NCBI GenBank assembly: GCA_049116495.1
Contig: JAGDYV010000037.1
Coordinates: 1-64,000 of the forward strand
Reading direction: 5' to 3'
DNA from: CAJQQK01 sp049116495
GTDB lineage: Bacteria > Pseudomonadota > Alphaproteobacteria > Rhizobiales > Hyphomicrobiaceae
DNA length: 64,000 nucleotides
The notes beneath the pieces were generated by a model that saw only the letters and a list, made by a program, of their open reading frames with translations, was not told the origin of the DNA and did no database searches. The position numbers and the translations under genes were made by a program. Below, in pieces: positions 34,810 to 43,833 of this stretch. How positions within the stretch are numbered: the stretch's first letter is position 1; every line of letters starts with the position of its first letter.

Positions 34810-36120
34810 ATGCAGGAACGGGTGGTCGCATGTGGTGCCGGTTTTGCGGGCGACCGAACTGAGCCGGCGGTAGCGCTTGCGGCATCAGGGCAGGTCAACG
34901 CGGTTGGTCTTGAGTGTCTCGCCGAGCGCACGCTTGTACCAGGTCTGCGAGCACGCCAGGGCGACTGCGAAGCAGGATACGACCCTCGTTTGAACCGCCG
35001 CCTTAGACCTCTGCTTGGTGTTGCAAAAGATAACAAATGCCGCGTGATATCAAACCTCGGAGCCGCCAACCCAGCCGCTGCAGGCCGCAGAATTGCTCAG
35101 TTGGCCAAAGAGCTAAAGATCACCGATCTGAAGGTGGCAGCCGTCGTTGGGGATGATGTCCTTGGATTGGCCGATAGGATCGAATGGGACGAACCCATTT
35201 CTGGCGATCTGCTGGGCGCGCACGCATATCTTGGTGCTGGCGCGCTGGAAGCTGCCATCGATGGCAATGCAGATGTCATCGTGACGGGGCGTGCGGCAGA
35301 CTCTGCGCTTTTCTCGGCTGAGCTGCTTCCGATACTCGATAACAGGGATGACGCCCTGGCCGGAGCGACAACAGTTGGTCACTTACTTGAGTGCTCGGGG
35401 CAAGTGACAGGCGGCAACTTCGAGATGCCCGATGGCGCGAGCCTTTCGGCCCAGGATTTTGCGAACCTAGGTTTTCCACTTGCCAGAGTAAGATCAGACG
35501 GCAGCGCCGAACTATCGCTTCTGGATGGTTCTCCAGGACGCATCGATGCATTAACCTGCACGTTGCAATTGCTCTACGAAGTGCATGACCCGGCGAGCTA
35601 CATTACCCCGGACACCATACTCGATTTTACTGGAATTTCGTTTGACGAGGTCGCGCCCAATCGCGTCAGGGTGCACGGTGCGCGATCACGGGGGCGCCCG
35701 TCCAGACTAAAGGTGTCAGGCTTCGTCGACCTTCCGGGGATCATCGCTGACGTTGAAATCGGTTACGCCGGCACGCATTGCCTGCAACGTGGCAAGGTGG
35801 CGGCTGACGCTTTGCGGTTGCGGCTTGATGACGTGCCGCCGGAAGATCTCAGGATCGACCTGGTTGGAATTGATTCAACCTTGGGTGCTGCATCACTGCC
35901 GCCATCCAACCGCGTTCCGGAAGTTCGTGTCCACGTATCGGCGCGTTGCCTGGACGCGGAAATGGCGCAAATCATCGAAGACGAAGTCTACTCGCTGACC
36001 CTATCCGGTCCGGCAGGCGGTGGAAGCGTTCGTAGCGAGCGGCGCGCAAATCTCGCGGTTGTTGACGGATTCATTGAGCGTGGGGCGGTGGCGACAGAAA
36101 TCGTCTGGGAGACGGCATGA
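34810..36120 (+). CDS. AtuA-type protein (acyclic terpene utilisation family, DUF1446)
   Basis: 436 residues of the DUF1446/AtuA family: N-terminal 'VVACGAGFAGDRTEPAVALA' and 'GLECLAERTLVPGLRARQGD', then 'ISNLGAANPAAAGRRIAQLA', 'DVIVTGRAADSALFSAELLP' and 'LLECSGQVTGGNFEMPD'. AtuA is required for growth on citronellol and related acyclic terpenes in Pseudomonas, but its chemistry is not settled. The ATG at 34810 (GGGGGCAG just upstream) starts exactly where family members do; the upstream ATG at 34798 adds four residues. It overlaps the next gene by 4 bases (ATGA), so the two are translationally coupled. Confidence 0.85.
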   Translation: MQERVVACGAGFAGDRTEPAVALAASGQVNAVGLECLAERTLVPGLRARQGDCEAGYDPRLNRRLRPLLGVAKDNKCRVISNLGAANPAAAGRRIAQLAKELKITDLKVAAVVGDDVLGLADRIEWDEPISGDLLGAHAYLGAGALEAAIDGNADVIVTGRAADSALFSAELLPILDNRDDALAGATTVGHLLECSGQVTGGNFEMPDGASLSAQDFANLGFPLARVRSDGSAELSLLDGSPGRIDALTCTLQLLYEVHDPASYITPDTILDFTGISFDEVAPNRVRVHGARSRGRPSRLKVSGFVDLPGIIADVEIGYAGTHCLQRGKVAADALRLRLDDVPPEDLRIDLVGIDSTLGAASLPPSNRVPEVRVHVSARCLDAEMAQIIEDEVYSLTLSGPAGGGSVRSERRANLAVVDGFIERGAVATEIVWETA

Positions 36121-36425
36121 TGCGTGTTGGATCCATCGCAGTCGGGCGCTCAGGAGATAAGGGCAATACGCTCGACCTTACCCTCGTCGCCCTAACGGAT
36201 GCCGACTATGACCGTCTCGAAAGCGCGTTAACGCGAGATGTGGCACAAGCAGCGATCACACGTGTCATGCCCGGATTCGTTCGGCGTTACGAAGTACCCG
36301 GACTGCGCGCGTTGAAGTTCGTCATCGACGACGCGTTACCTGGCGGTGTCTATGCGACGTTGCACGCGGGCTTACATTGGCAGAAAGCTGCCATCTGGGT
36401 TCTGTTGGATCTGGAGATCGAGTAA
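36117..36425 (+). CDS. AtuA-related small subunit-like protein
   Basis: 102 residues. 'GSIAVGRSGDKGNTLDLTLV' and 'VRRYEVPGLRALKFVIDDAL' with 'LHAGLHWQKAAIWVLLDLEI' are the pattern of the short domain that is fused to AtuA in some genomes and separate in others. The start (ATGATG, 36117 or 36120) overlaps the stop of the preceding gene. It probably forms a complex with it. Role in acyclic terpenoid or branched-acid use is inferred from the family only. Confidence 0.85.
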   Translation: MMRVGSIAVGRSGDKGNTLDLTLVALTDADYDRLESALTRDVAQAAITRVMPGFVRRYEVPGLRALKFVIDDALPGGVYATLHAGLHWQKAAIWVLLDLEIE

Positions 36426-36634
36426 GGATACGGCGCGCAAGGACCTGATCAGACGCGGGCGTTGGTAACAATTGTCGGAATAGCTGTTGGTGGGCCACCG
36501 ATGCAAATGTTGTGCTTGGCCGGACCAACTAGTCAAATCCGATCGGCATTTCCCAGCGAGCTGTGCTGGACATCGAGGCGGCTCGGCAATCGGCTTGCGA
36601 ATTGGTATGGTCATTGGCGCTCGGCATCGAAAAA

Positions 36635-37471
36635 TCAACCAGCGCCGCGCTCTGTGATCTCGACAATCCTAATCAGGCGCAATTCATCGTCGTAGTGGCC
36701 GCGCAGATCAATATCGACGCCGGCAGGGACAAAAATCGCGTCCAGTTTTCCGGCGTCTTCCATCCCGTTAGGCGACTTGACGACGGCCTGTCCCGCGACA
36801 ACGACGAAGAGTTGATTGAATTCAATGGCTGCTTCCCGCAGCCGGTTGGCAGGCTGTACGACGCAAAGACCGAGGCTGATCCGGTCACATTCAACGCCAA
36901 CACCTGCATGGCAGTTGTTGGGCGATGCTGCAACCCAGTCGGCCTTCCAATGCATTTGGCCAGCTTGCGAAGCCGCCGACCAATCCGGCTCAAGATGCGC
37001 CATTTCGACCAAAGTGATTTCGTGATCGGCTGGATGGGGACCCGGACCTTCAAGGTAAACCGCGGCGCCCCATTCTTCGAGATCATCGTTGACCCAGAGA
37101 AGCCGGACATCGACGTCACCGATCGTGCGCACACCATGTGGCACACCGGTCGGTATGAAAAGACAGTCGAGCGCCCCCGCAATGTGCTTGTTGCCTAACC
37201 CGTCGATGCTTTCGACCTGTCCGTCCAGGATCACGTAGATTTCGTTCATGGTGTGAACGTGGACGCCCGGCTGGCGATTGCCGACAGCCATGTCCATGAT
37301 GCCGACAGCACAATGCCGGCTTGAGATTGCCTGGTCTACGTTCGTGTTGATGTAGCCCTCAGGTCCGCCCATCCAGGTGATCAGAGAGCGCATGAAGCCC
37401 GGTTCCGTCGCACGTTTTACGCCCCAAAACGGTTCCAGATCACGATGACGAACAATCTCCACTTTCGCCAT
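36635..37471 (-). CDS. Bicupin protein
   Basis: 278 residues with two cupin barrels. The first has 'GVHVHTMNEIYVILDGQVES' (metal-binding H-x-H and downstream E) and 'LDCLFIPTGVPHGVRTIGD'; the second ('FNQLFVVVAGQAVVKSPNGM' with 'LDAIFVPAGVDIDL') lacks the histidines, so only the first is likely to bind metal. Start at 37471: GGAGG lies eight bases before this ATG, ruling out the GTG at 37480. It could be a small-molecule dioxygenase, isomerase or binding protein. Convergent with the AtuA pair and divergent from the thiolase operon. Confidence 0.8.
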   Translation of the reverse strand: MAKVEIVRHRDLEPFWGVKRATEPGFMRSLITWMGGPEGYINTNVDQAISSRHCAVGIMDMAVGNRQPGVHVHTMNEIYVILDGQVESIDGLGNKHIAGALDCLFIPTGVPHGVRTIGDVDVRLLWVNDDLEEWGAAVYLEGPGPHPADHEITLVEMAHLEPDWSAASQAGQMHWKADWVAASPNNCHAGVGVECDRISLGLCVVQPANRLREAAIEFNQLFVVVAGQAVVKSPNGMEDAGKLDAIFVPAGVDIDLRGHYDDELRLIRIVEITERGAG

Positions 37472-37629
37472 CAAAGCCACCTCCTCAATAGAAACGATTT
37501 GCTGGCACAGCCTACCATGCGCCGTGCACCCATCACCACGTCATCGGTGCACAATTCTGATATTTGTCGGGTAAGCATCACAGGTTCAGCCCATTCCGCT
37601 GTGAGCCGCCGTGAAACATGCGTCGCGCG

Positions 37630-37640
37630 CCCCCCCCCCC
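37630..37640. repeat. Run of 11 cytosines in a divergent promoter region
   Basis: A homopolymeric C11 tract interrupts the 307-base space between the bicupin (start 37471, minus) and thiolase operon (start 37779, plus). Such tracts slip during replication and are prone to length error in sequencing. The remainder of the space is unremarkable; GGAGG precedes the 37779 ATG by eight bases. Confidence 0.9.
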
Positions 37641-37778
37641 GGTCGACGCCCGGCCGTGAATTGTTCCAAGATGTGATATCGCTTCACTTTGTGCCATTTA
37701 CCGAAGAGTTGTGATTTATTTCGCCTTGTACGAACCGCCAAAGCGGTCGCGTGACTCTTGATGTGTGGAGGATGGTGC

Positions 37779-38930
37779 ATGTCGTTAAATGGCAAGGGCG
37801 CGATTACGGGGATTGGTGAAACCAGATACGAGCGCAAGTCGCCGAAATCCGCATTCGAATTACAGATCGAATCCTCTCTCATGGCGATCAAGGATGCCGG
37901 GCTGACGCCAAAGGATATCGACGGCGTCATACCGATCGGGCTCACGGGCGCGCCCGCCGAACAATTCGTCGAGAACTTTGGCATCCCGGACCTGCGCTTT
38001 TCCGCGGTGACCCCGCTCGGCGGCGCCAGCGGCATCGCATCGATCCAGGCCGCTCTTGCCGCAGTGGCGGCCGGGATTTGCAACCACGTCCTGATACCGA
38101 GCGGTCGCAACGTCTCATCGGGTGCCAAGGCCGGGCAGCGCATTCATCAGATGCCGCAGTTTCACTTGATCACCGAGTATGAATATCCGTTGGGCGCCAT
38201 CTCGCCCGCCCAGCTCTACGCGCCGATGGCAAGACGCCATATGGAACTCTATGGCACGACCAGCCTGCAGATGGCGGAAGTCGCGACGACCGTGCGGTCA
38301 CATGCCCTGTTGAACGACAATGCCATCATGAAGAAACCGATGACGATCGACGATCATCAAGCCTCGCGCATGATCTCAGACCCGTTCCGTCTGTTCGATT
38401 GCAGCCTGGAGAGCGATGGCGGCTGTGCCTTTGTTGTAAGTTCCACGGAGCGCGCCAAAGATCTACGCCAGCCGGTGGTGCGCGTCCTCGGGATCGCCGA
38501 AGGCCACCCCGACAGCCCGAGTGCCATCACCCATCGCAAGGACATGACGACGCTCGGTATCGCCAAGGCAGCGCCTAAGGTTTTCGGCATGGCCGGCGTC
38601 AGTCACGATGATATCGATGTCGCGGAAATCTATGATTGCTTCACCTGGGTGTTGATTTGCCAGTTGGAAGACATGGGGTTCTGCAAGAAGGGCGAGGGCG
38701 GCTCCTATGTTGAAGGCGGGCGTTTGAAACTCGGCGGCGCGATGCCGGTGAACACGCATGGCGGATTGCTGTCTCAGGCGCACATGCTGGGCATGAACCA
38801 CGTCGCCGAACTCGTTCGGCAACTGCGTGGCCAGGCCGATGCGCAAGTCGACGGGGCCGAGGTCGGTCTGGCGACCGGTTACGGTGACATGGGCGATGGC
38901 GCGATGACCATCATGGCGAGGGGGGCCTGA
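37779..38930 (+). CDS. Thiolase-like protein (SCP-x/lipid-transfer type)
   Basis: 383 residues of the thiolase superfamily, non-decarboxylating SCP-x/'lipid-transfer protein' branch: 'GAITGIGETRYERKSPKSAF', 'VTPLGGASGIASIQAALAAV', 'LLNDNAIMKKPMTIDDHQAS' and 'VAEIYDCFTWVLICQLED', with C-terminal 'VNTHGGLLSQAHMLGMNHVA' carrying the H-G-G-x-L-S element. The N-terminal nucleophilic Cys of classic thiolases is not at the usual position ('LGGASG'), so it may act with its DUF35 partner as an aldolase or acyl-transfer component, as in steroid side-chain degradation. GGAGG eight bases before the ATG at 37779 fixes the start. First gene of a three-gene operon. Confidence 0.88.
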   Translation: MSLNGKGAITGIGETRYERKSPKSAFELQIESSLMAIKDAGLTPKDIDGVIPIGLTGAPAEQFVENFGIPDLRFSAVTPLGGASGIASIQAALAAVAAGICNHVLIPSGRNVSSGAKAGQRIHQMPQFHLITEYEYPLGAISPAQLYAPMARRHMELYGTTSLQMAEVATTVRSHALLNDNAIMKKPMTIDDHQASRMISDPFRLFDCSLESDGGCAFVVSSTERAKDLRQPVVRVLGIAEGHPDSPSAITHRKDMTTLGIAKAAPKVFGMAGVSHDDIDVAEIYDCFTWVLICQLEDMGFCKKGEGGSYVEGGRLKLGGAMPVNTHGGLLSQAHMLGMNHVAELVRQLRGQADAQVDGAEVGLATGYGDMGDGAMTIMARGA

Positions 38931-38935
38931 CGACC

Positions 38936-39340
38936 ATGACAACGCTAAAGCCCTCGCCACATGCGGATGGCGAGTCACGACCCTACTGGCAAGGCGCCAA
39001 CGCGCAACGGCTGATACTGCAGAAGTGCAGTGATTGCGGCGATATTCGCCACTACGCGCAAGTGACTTGTGCCAAATGCTATTCAACCGCCTCCGAAGCG
39101 GTCACCGCTACCGGTACAGGAACCATCCACAGCTGGACGATATCACATCACGCCTTCCATCCGGGGTTTGCCGACGACCTTCCATATGCCTTGGTCACCG
39201 TGGACCTTGCTGAAGGCGTGCGGGCCCTGGGGCGACTCGATGGAGTTTCGTTCGACGACCTCAAAGTTGGTCTGGCCGTAAAGGCGACCTTTCCAAAAGG
39301 CGATGATGGTTTTGGCCGTCTGACGTTCGTTCCCGCCTAG
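38936..39340 (+). CDS. Zn-ribbon/OB-fold (DUF35) acyl-CoA-binding partner protein
   Basis: 134 residues. The rubredoxin-like zinc ribbon is 'LQKCSDCGDIRHYAQVTCAK' with 'CYS' (C-x2-C...C-x2-C). The OB fold follows with 'GTIHSWTISHHAFHPGFADD' and 'PYALVTVDLAEGVRALGRL'. These proteins pair with SCP-x-type thiolases (for example in the Ltp2-ChsH2 aldolase of steroid catabolism) and bind the CoA substrate. It starts 5 bases after the thiolase-like gene, which supports complex formation. Confidence 0.9.
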   Translation: MTTLKPSPHADGESRPYWQGANAQRLILQKCSDCGDIRHYAQVTCAKCYSTASEAVTATGTGTIHSWTISHHAFHPGFADDLPYALVTVDLAEGVRALGRLDGVSFDDLKVGLAVKATFPKGDDGFGRLTFVPA

Positions 39341-39356
39341 TTGCAGGAGGCCGCCA

Positions 39357-40526
39357 ATGATACCTCGAACGTTATTCTCGGAGGAGCACGACATTTTCCG
39401 CGCATCAGTGCGCAGGTTCATCGCTGAAGAAGTGATGCCCTTCCATGCGGCGTGGGAGAAGGCCGGCATCGTGCCCCGCGAACTGTGGCTTAAAGCCGGC
39501 ACGCTTGGGTTTCTCTGCACAGCGGTCCCCGAGAAATACGGCGGGGCCGGTGGCGACTTCCGCCATTCGACAATCCTGGTTGAGGAAATGGCACTGGCCG
39601 GGGCCACCGGTCCGACATTCTACCTTCATTCCGAAATCGTGGCGCCTTATCTGGTGGCTTACGGAACCGAAGAACAGAAGCGGCAGTGGTTGCCGAAAAT
39701 GGCAACGGGCGAGGTCGTCGTCGCACTTGGCATGACGGAACCGTCCGGCGGAAGCGATGTACAAAACATCCAGACAACTGCCATTCGTGATGGCGATGAC
39801 TATGTCATCAATGGCCAGAAGGTGTTCATTACGGCAGGCCATGCGGCCGACTTGATCGCCCTGGCCTGCAAGACGGACCCGTCGGAAAAAGCCAGGGGTG
39901 TGAGTCTCATTCTCGTCGAGACGGATCGGCCGGGATTTGAACGCGGGCGCATGCTCGACAAGATCGGCATGAAGGCGCAGGACACCGCGGAGCTGTTCTT
40001 TTCCGATCTGCGCGTGCCGGTCTCGAATCTGCTCGGCGAGGAGGGACGCGGATTCTATCACTTGATGACCGAGCTGGCACAGGAACGCTTGGTTCAGGCC
40101 ATCCGTGCCGTTGCATCGGGCGAAGCGGCCCTTGAATGGACATTCGACTATGCTCGTGAGCGCAAGATGTTCGGCCAGACCCTGGCGGACTTTCAGAACA
40201 CTCAGTTTGTTCTCGCGGGACTTCGTTCTGAGCTGCTGGCGCAACGCGTGTTTATCGATCGATGTATCGAACTCCATCTCGAAGGCCAGCTCGATGCGGT
40301 CGACGCAGCGATGGCGAAGCTGGTTTCAACCGAATTGCACTTCAAGGTGACCGATCAGTGCCTGCAGTTCTTTGGCGGCTGGGGATATATGAGTGAGTTT
40401 CCGATCGCCCGAGCGTTCGTCGACTCGCGGCTCGGGCGCATCGGCGGCGGCAGCATCGAGACGATGAAGCATCTCATCGCCAAGGATATGATGCGCGCGG
40501 CCAACCGAAGTTCGCCCCTAACGTGA
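39357..40526 (+). CDS. Acyl-CoA dehydrogenase
   Basis: 389 residues, FAD-dependent, oxidises an acyl-CoA to the 2-enoyl-CoA. Motifs: 'VALGMTEPSGGSDVQNIQTT' (FAD/substrate loop), 'YVINGQKVFITAGHAADLIA', 'DYARERKMFGQTLADFQNTQ' and 'FFGGWGYMSEFPIAR'. The glutamate usually found in 'IYEGT' is glycine here ('IGGGSIETMK'). A Glu sits in 'ELAQERLVQAIRA', the position used as catalytic base in long-chain and isovaleryl-CoA dehydrogenases. AGGAGG six bases before the ATG. Last gene of the thiolase/DUF35/ACAD operon; its substrate is probably branched or long chain (inference). Confidence 0.93.
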   Translation: MIPRTLFSEEHDIFRASVRRFIAEEVMPFHAAWEKAGIVPRELWLKAGTLGFLCTAVPEKYGGAGGDFRHSTILVEEMALAGATGPTFYLHSEIVAPYLVAYGTEEQKRQWLPKMATGEVVVALGMTEPSGGSDVQNIQTTAIRDGDDYVINGQKVFITAGHAADLIALACKTDPSEKARGVSLILVETDRPGFERGRMLDKIGMKAQDTAELFFSDLRVPVSNLLGEEGRGFYHLMTELAQERLVQAIRAVASGEAALEWTFDYARERKMFGQTLADFQNTQFVLAGLRSELLAQRVFIDRCIELHLEGQLDAVDAAMAKLVSTELHFKVTDQCLQFFGGWGYMSEFPIARAFVDSRLGRIGGGSIETMKHLIAKDMMRAANRSSPLT

Positions 40527-40540
40527 TGCCGTGAACGGGG

Positions 40541-41002
40541 TCAGTCGGGTGCTCCTTGCGCGGCTCTTTCGGCAAGAAAACCGCTGGATTTCAGCAGGCC
40601 GGTAGGCCGCTTGCTCAGGACTTCGGCGCTGTGTACGCCGAGGTTTTGCTACAGCCGCCGCACGCTCGAGGGCGTCCTGGAGACCCGAACAGGTGGCCGC
40701 GTCATGCGAATGCGGCCCTCCGTTGGATGATCCTTTTCTTGCCAGAAATCGCCTGCCATGAGTTGCTCGTTCTCCAGCAACATTTCCTTCGAATTGACGA
40801 TCATGACCGGAATGTTGGCGACGTCCAGAACTCGCTGCCATTCCGCACTTGTCCGCGTTGCAATAATCTCCGCGAGGATGCCGTGGACGGCCTACGAATT
40901 GCTGACCCAGCCCGCGATCATCGCAAACCATTCGTCGGCAACCAGTTCTTCTCGCTCGGCGAGAACGGAAAGAACACTATCCGCACTGGTTTTGTCAGCC
41001 AT
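40541..41002 (-). pseudogene. CaiB/BaiF (family III) CoA-transferase, C-terminal remnant
   Basis: The minus strand reads 'ILAEIIATRTSAEWQRVLDV', 'ANIPVMIVNSKEMLLENEQL', 'FWQEKDHPTEGRIRMTRPPV' and 'VHSAEVLS', the last 110 residues of family III CoA-transferases. Two in-frame stops interrupt it: TAG between 'GWVSNS' and 'AVHGI', and TAG after 'SSVRRL'. The N-terminal catalytic Asp region is absent. It was probably a CoA-transfer step serving this acyl-CoA region. Confidence 0.8.
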
Positions 41003-41327
41003 AGTGGTCGGCACAAACGATCATTGGTGTTGGTATCGTTTCGCAATCATTTGATGATGAACCAATAACTGTTCTGCATATGGTCCGGGTTGGCGCATCC
41101 CTTTTGGCATTCGCAACGCCAGGAAAACCTAATCCGGTCCGACAACAATTCAGATCGAAACCTGGGCTCAGTGTGGCGAGCAAATGTCGTCGTCCCCAAT
41201 CCCCATGTTTCCCCAACCAATCCCCACGTTCACTTCAAGCAAGACAGCGGTCATTGCTGCATATCAGGATGACCAAACGGCAGAACTAAGCAACGCGGCG
41301 TTCTACCGTTCATTAAGGACCAATGCC
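41003..41327. other. 325-base intergenic region upstream of the hydrolase gene
   Basis: No ORF with family features. It presumably holds the promoter for the hydrolase-methyltransferase-DUF1326-DUF2182 genes. AAGGA nine bases before 41328 is the only clear signal. Confidence 0.4.
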
Positions 41328-42155
41328 ATGACCCAATCAGTTGTTGTTTCGGATCGCCAATCCGTCATTGCCGTCCACGGATCCGCAAGTACCGGTGCGC
41401 AATGGGGTGGCCTTGCCGATCTGCTCGCCAAGGATTTCGACGTGCACACGCCCGATCTGCCTGGTTACGGTAAGTCGCACAAACTGCGGGTCATAGGCCG
41501 ACCGACGCTCTACGGCGACGCCGTTCAGATTGCAGCGCGTGCGCTACAGGCGCCGGCCCCGGTACACTTAATTGGTCATTCATACGGAGCCGCGGTTGCG
41601 CTCAACTATGCAATCGAAAATCCGAGCGATGTTGCCAGCCTGACATTGATCGAACCGACCTTGTTCCATCTGCTAGGGAGCGGGCATGAACACGATGCGG
41701 TGCACTACTCTGAGATCAGTGCAGTTGCCAACTCGGTTCGCTCGGCATGCCTGAAAGGTGCGCCGGCGGATGGTATGTCCCGGTTCATCGATTATTGGAA
41801 CGGAGGCGGCACCTGGGAAGAAACGAAACCATACTTTCAGGCGCGTCTTGCCGGTCAGGCCGTCGAGGTCTCGCGAAACTTTACCGCGACCTTTGCCGAA
41901 ACGTGGCCGGCAGCTCGCTGTCAGCGGGTTGAATGCCCAACGTTGATCATAACCGGTCTAGACAGTCCTGCACCAACGCGACGCGTCGCCGAGATCGTCA
42001 CCACGGCCTTGCCGAACGTCCGGCACGAACTGATTGCAGGCGTCGGTCACATGGCCCCTATGACCCATCCCGATGTGATCAACCCGTTGATCGCCGAGGC
42101 CCTTGACGCTGCCAGTCCAAGCATTGGTGGGGCCACGGTTCTGGAGGCCGCCTAG
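41328..42155 (+). CDS. Alpha/beta hydrolase
   Basis: 275 residues. Typical fold: 'VIAVHGSASTGAQWGGLADL', 'DVHTPDLPGYGKSHKL', nucleophile elbow 'VHLIGHSYGAAVALNYAIE' with catalytic Ser in G-H-S-Y-G, acid strand 'CPTLIITGLDSPAP' and catalytic His in 'LIAGVGHMAPMTHPD'. It would hydrolyse an ester or C-C bond in the cytosol. The ATG at 41328 with AAGGA nine bases upstream is preferred to 41184, which adds 48 low-complexity residues. First of four plus-strand genes leading to the CadC-type regulator. Confidence 0.88.
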   Translation: MTQSVVVSDRQSVIAVHGSASTGAQWGGLADLLAKDFDVHTPDLPGYGKSHKLRVIGRPTLYGDAVQIAARALQAPAPVHLIGHSYGAAVALNYAIENPSDVASLTLIEPTLFHLLGSGHEHDAVHYSEISAVANSVRSACLKGAPADGMSRFIDYWNGGGTWEETKPYFQARLAGQAVEVSRNFTATFAETWPAARCQRVECPTLIITGLDSPAPTRRVAEIVTTALPNVRHELIAGVGHMAPMTHPDVINPLIAEALDAASPSIGGATVLEAA

Positions 42156-42216
42156 CAGGGTTTGCCGGGCATGTCTTCTCTTCTCAATTCAGATCAACGC
42201 GTGAAAGGGAAACACA

Positions 42217-43047
42217 ATGGCCATTGCTGCGCCATCAGTTGACACGCCCGATTTTGCCGCAATCAAGGCGAAACAGAACGTCACCTGGTCATCTGGTGAC
42301 TACGCCAAAATCGGCACGACGCTACAAATCGTAGGTGAACGACTGGCCGAAGCCTTGGAGCTCCATCCGCGGTCGTCGGTCCTGGACGTCGCCGCCGGCA
42401 ACGGCAATGCAACGCTCGCGTTTGCCAGGCGTTGGAATGCCGTCACATCGACTGACTATGTTCCAGCTCTGCTTGAGCGCGGTCGCACGCGCGCCGAAGC
42501 CGAAGGCTTGTCCGTCCAATTCCAAGTCGCGGACGCGGAAGCCTTGCCCTTCGACGATGCGAGATTCGATGCGGTCGTCTCGACTTTCGGTGTGATGTTC
42601 ACGCCCAATCAACAACAGGCTGCCCAGGAACTCACCCGCGTTTGTCGGTCCGGCGGCAAGATCGGACTGGCGAATTGGACGCCGGATGGCTTCATTGGCC
42701 AGCTGTTCGAGGCGCTCGGCCAATTCGTTGCGCCGCCTCCCAACGTTCAGCCGCTGACCAATTGGGGAAGTGAAAGCTGGATCAGCTCCACATTCGGAGA
42801 TGTCGCGACCTCTGCAGTCATAGACTCAAGAGAGTTCATCTTCAGGTACAGGTCCGCCGACCACTTCCTCGAAGTTTTCCGCACCTACCACGGTCCCGTC
42901 CACAAAGCCTTTCTTTCATTGGATGCGCCAGAGCAGGCAGCGCTCGAGACCGACATAAAGTCAGTGATCGCCCAGTTCAACGACGCCACTGATAGTTCAA
43001 TGCGTGTCCCGGCTGAGTACCTGGAAATTGTCATCGAGAAGGCTTGA
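42217..43047 (+). CDS. Class I SAM-dependent methyltransferase
   Basis: 276 residues. Motif I 'SSVLDVAAGNGNATLAFARR', motif II 'STDYVPALLERGRTRAEAEG', 'VQFQVADAEALPFDDARFDA' and 'VVSTFGVMF' are standard for the UbiE/COQ5-like Methyltransf_11 group. The C-terminal part ('FRTYHGPVHKAFLSLDAPEQ') is a substrate lid. Substrate unknown. 61 bases after the hydrolase; GAAAGGG precedes the ATG. Small-molecule C- or O-methylation is the most likely activity. Confidence 0.88.
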   Translation: MAIAAPSVDTPDFAAIKAKQNVTWSSGDYAKIGTTLQIVGERLAEALELHPRSSVLDVAAGNGNATLAFARRWNAVTSTDYVPALLERGRTRAEAEGLSVQFQVADAEALPFDDARFDAVVSTFGVMFTPNQQQAAQELTRVCRSGGKIGLANWTPDGFIGQLFEALGQFVAPPPNVQPLTNWGSESWISSTFGDVATSAVIDSREFIFRYRSADHFLEVFRTYHGPVHKAFLSLDAPEQAALETDIKSVIAQFNDATDSSMRVPAEYLEIVIEKA

Positions 43048-43135
43048 TGCATCGACGACAAGACCGGGGAGCAAAGCTCGACCTTAGAAATTTCACCTCC
43101 CGTCTTCCCTCAACAAATCGATTGGCAAAAAGAAA

Positions 43136-43822
43136 ATGACGTATACACCATGGAAAATCAAAGGCCCCAAGATCGGTGGCTGCAGCTGCGACTACGGTTG
43201 CCCATGCGAATTCAACGGTCGACCGACGCTTGATGATCTGTGCGAAGGCATGGAGGCGATGCGCATCGATGAAGGCTGGTTTGGCGAAGGCGCAGAACAG
43301 GTCCGGCTCGACGGATTGATCATTGGAGCCCGCTTCCGATGGCCAGGCGCTGTTCACGAAGGACGCGGCGTCGCCCAGGGTTTTATTGATCATCGCGCAA
43401 CGCAAGAGCAGATCGACGTCCTCTTCAAGATCCTCGGCGGCGAGGAACAGGAACCGACCACTGTCTTCAATATCTATGGGTCGACTATTGAAAAAGAACT
43501 GGATCCGATCTTTGCAGAGATTGATTTCGCCGTCGATATCAAGGCGCGAAAGGCGCATTTCAGAATTGATGGCGTTGTCGATTTCCGTGCCGAGCCGATC
43601 AAAAACCCGGTCACCGGTCTTGAGCACGCCGCCCGGATTGTCCTGCCCGAAGGGTTTGAGTTCCGCACCGCTGAAATGGCGAGCGCGACATTCTACGGCG
43701 AAGATGATGAGCTTGGCATGGAGCGCGCCAACCGATACGCAGCACTGTTTTACGCCGCGTATGGCCCTTACGGCATCATCGATGAAGAGACCAACGCCGG
43801 CATGGCTGCCGCTGCAGCGTAA
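43136..43822 (+). CDS. DUF1326 protein
   Basis: 228 residues. The N-terminal cysteine cluster 'IGGCSCDYGCPCEFNGRPT' is the hallmark of DUF1326, and the rest is the family's beta-rich body ('GRGVAQGFIDHRATQEQIDV', 'IDFAVDIKARKAHFRIDGVV'). No signal peptide. Family function is not established; the cysteines suggest metal binding. The next gene, 11 bases downstream, is the usual DUF2182 membrane partner. Confidence 0.88.
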   Translation: MTYTPWKIKGPKIGGCSCDYGCPCEFNGRPTLDDLCEGMEAMRIDEGWFGEGAEQVRLDGLIIGARFRWPGAVHEGRGVAQGFIDHRATQEQIDVLFKILGGEEQEPTTVFNIYGSTIEKELDPIFAEIDFAVDIKARKAHFRIDGVVDFRAEPIKNPVTGLEHAARIVLPEGFEFRTAEMASATFYGEDDELGMERANRYAALFYAAYGPYGIIDEETNAGMAAAAA

Positions 43823-43833
43823 GGTACGGTTCC

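Noticed and set aside
37600..37660. Possible phase-variable coding gene at the poly-C run
   Set aside because: The tract is between divergent genes, and no ORF across it has any protein features.
39405..40277. 290-codon minus-strand ORF opposite the acyl-CoA dehydrogenase
   Set aside because: Shadow frame of a strongly conserved gene; no motif or start signal.
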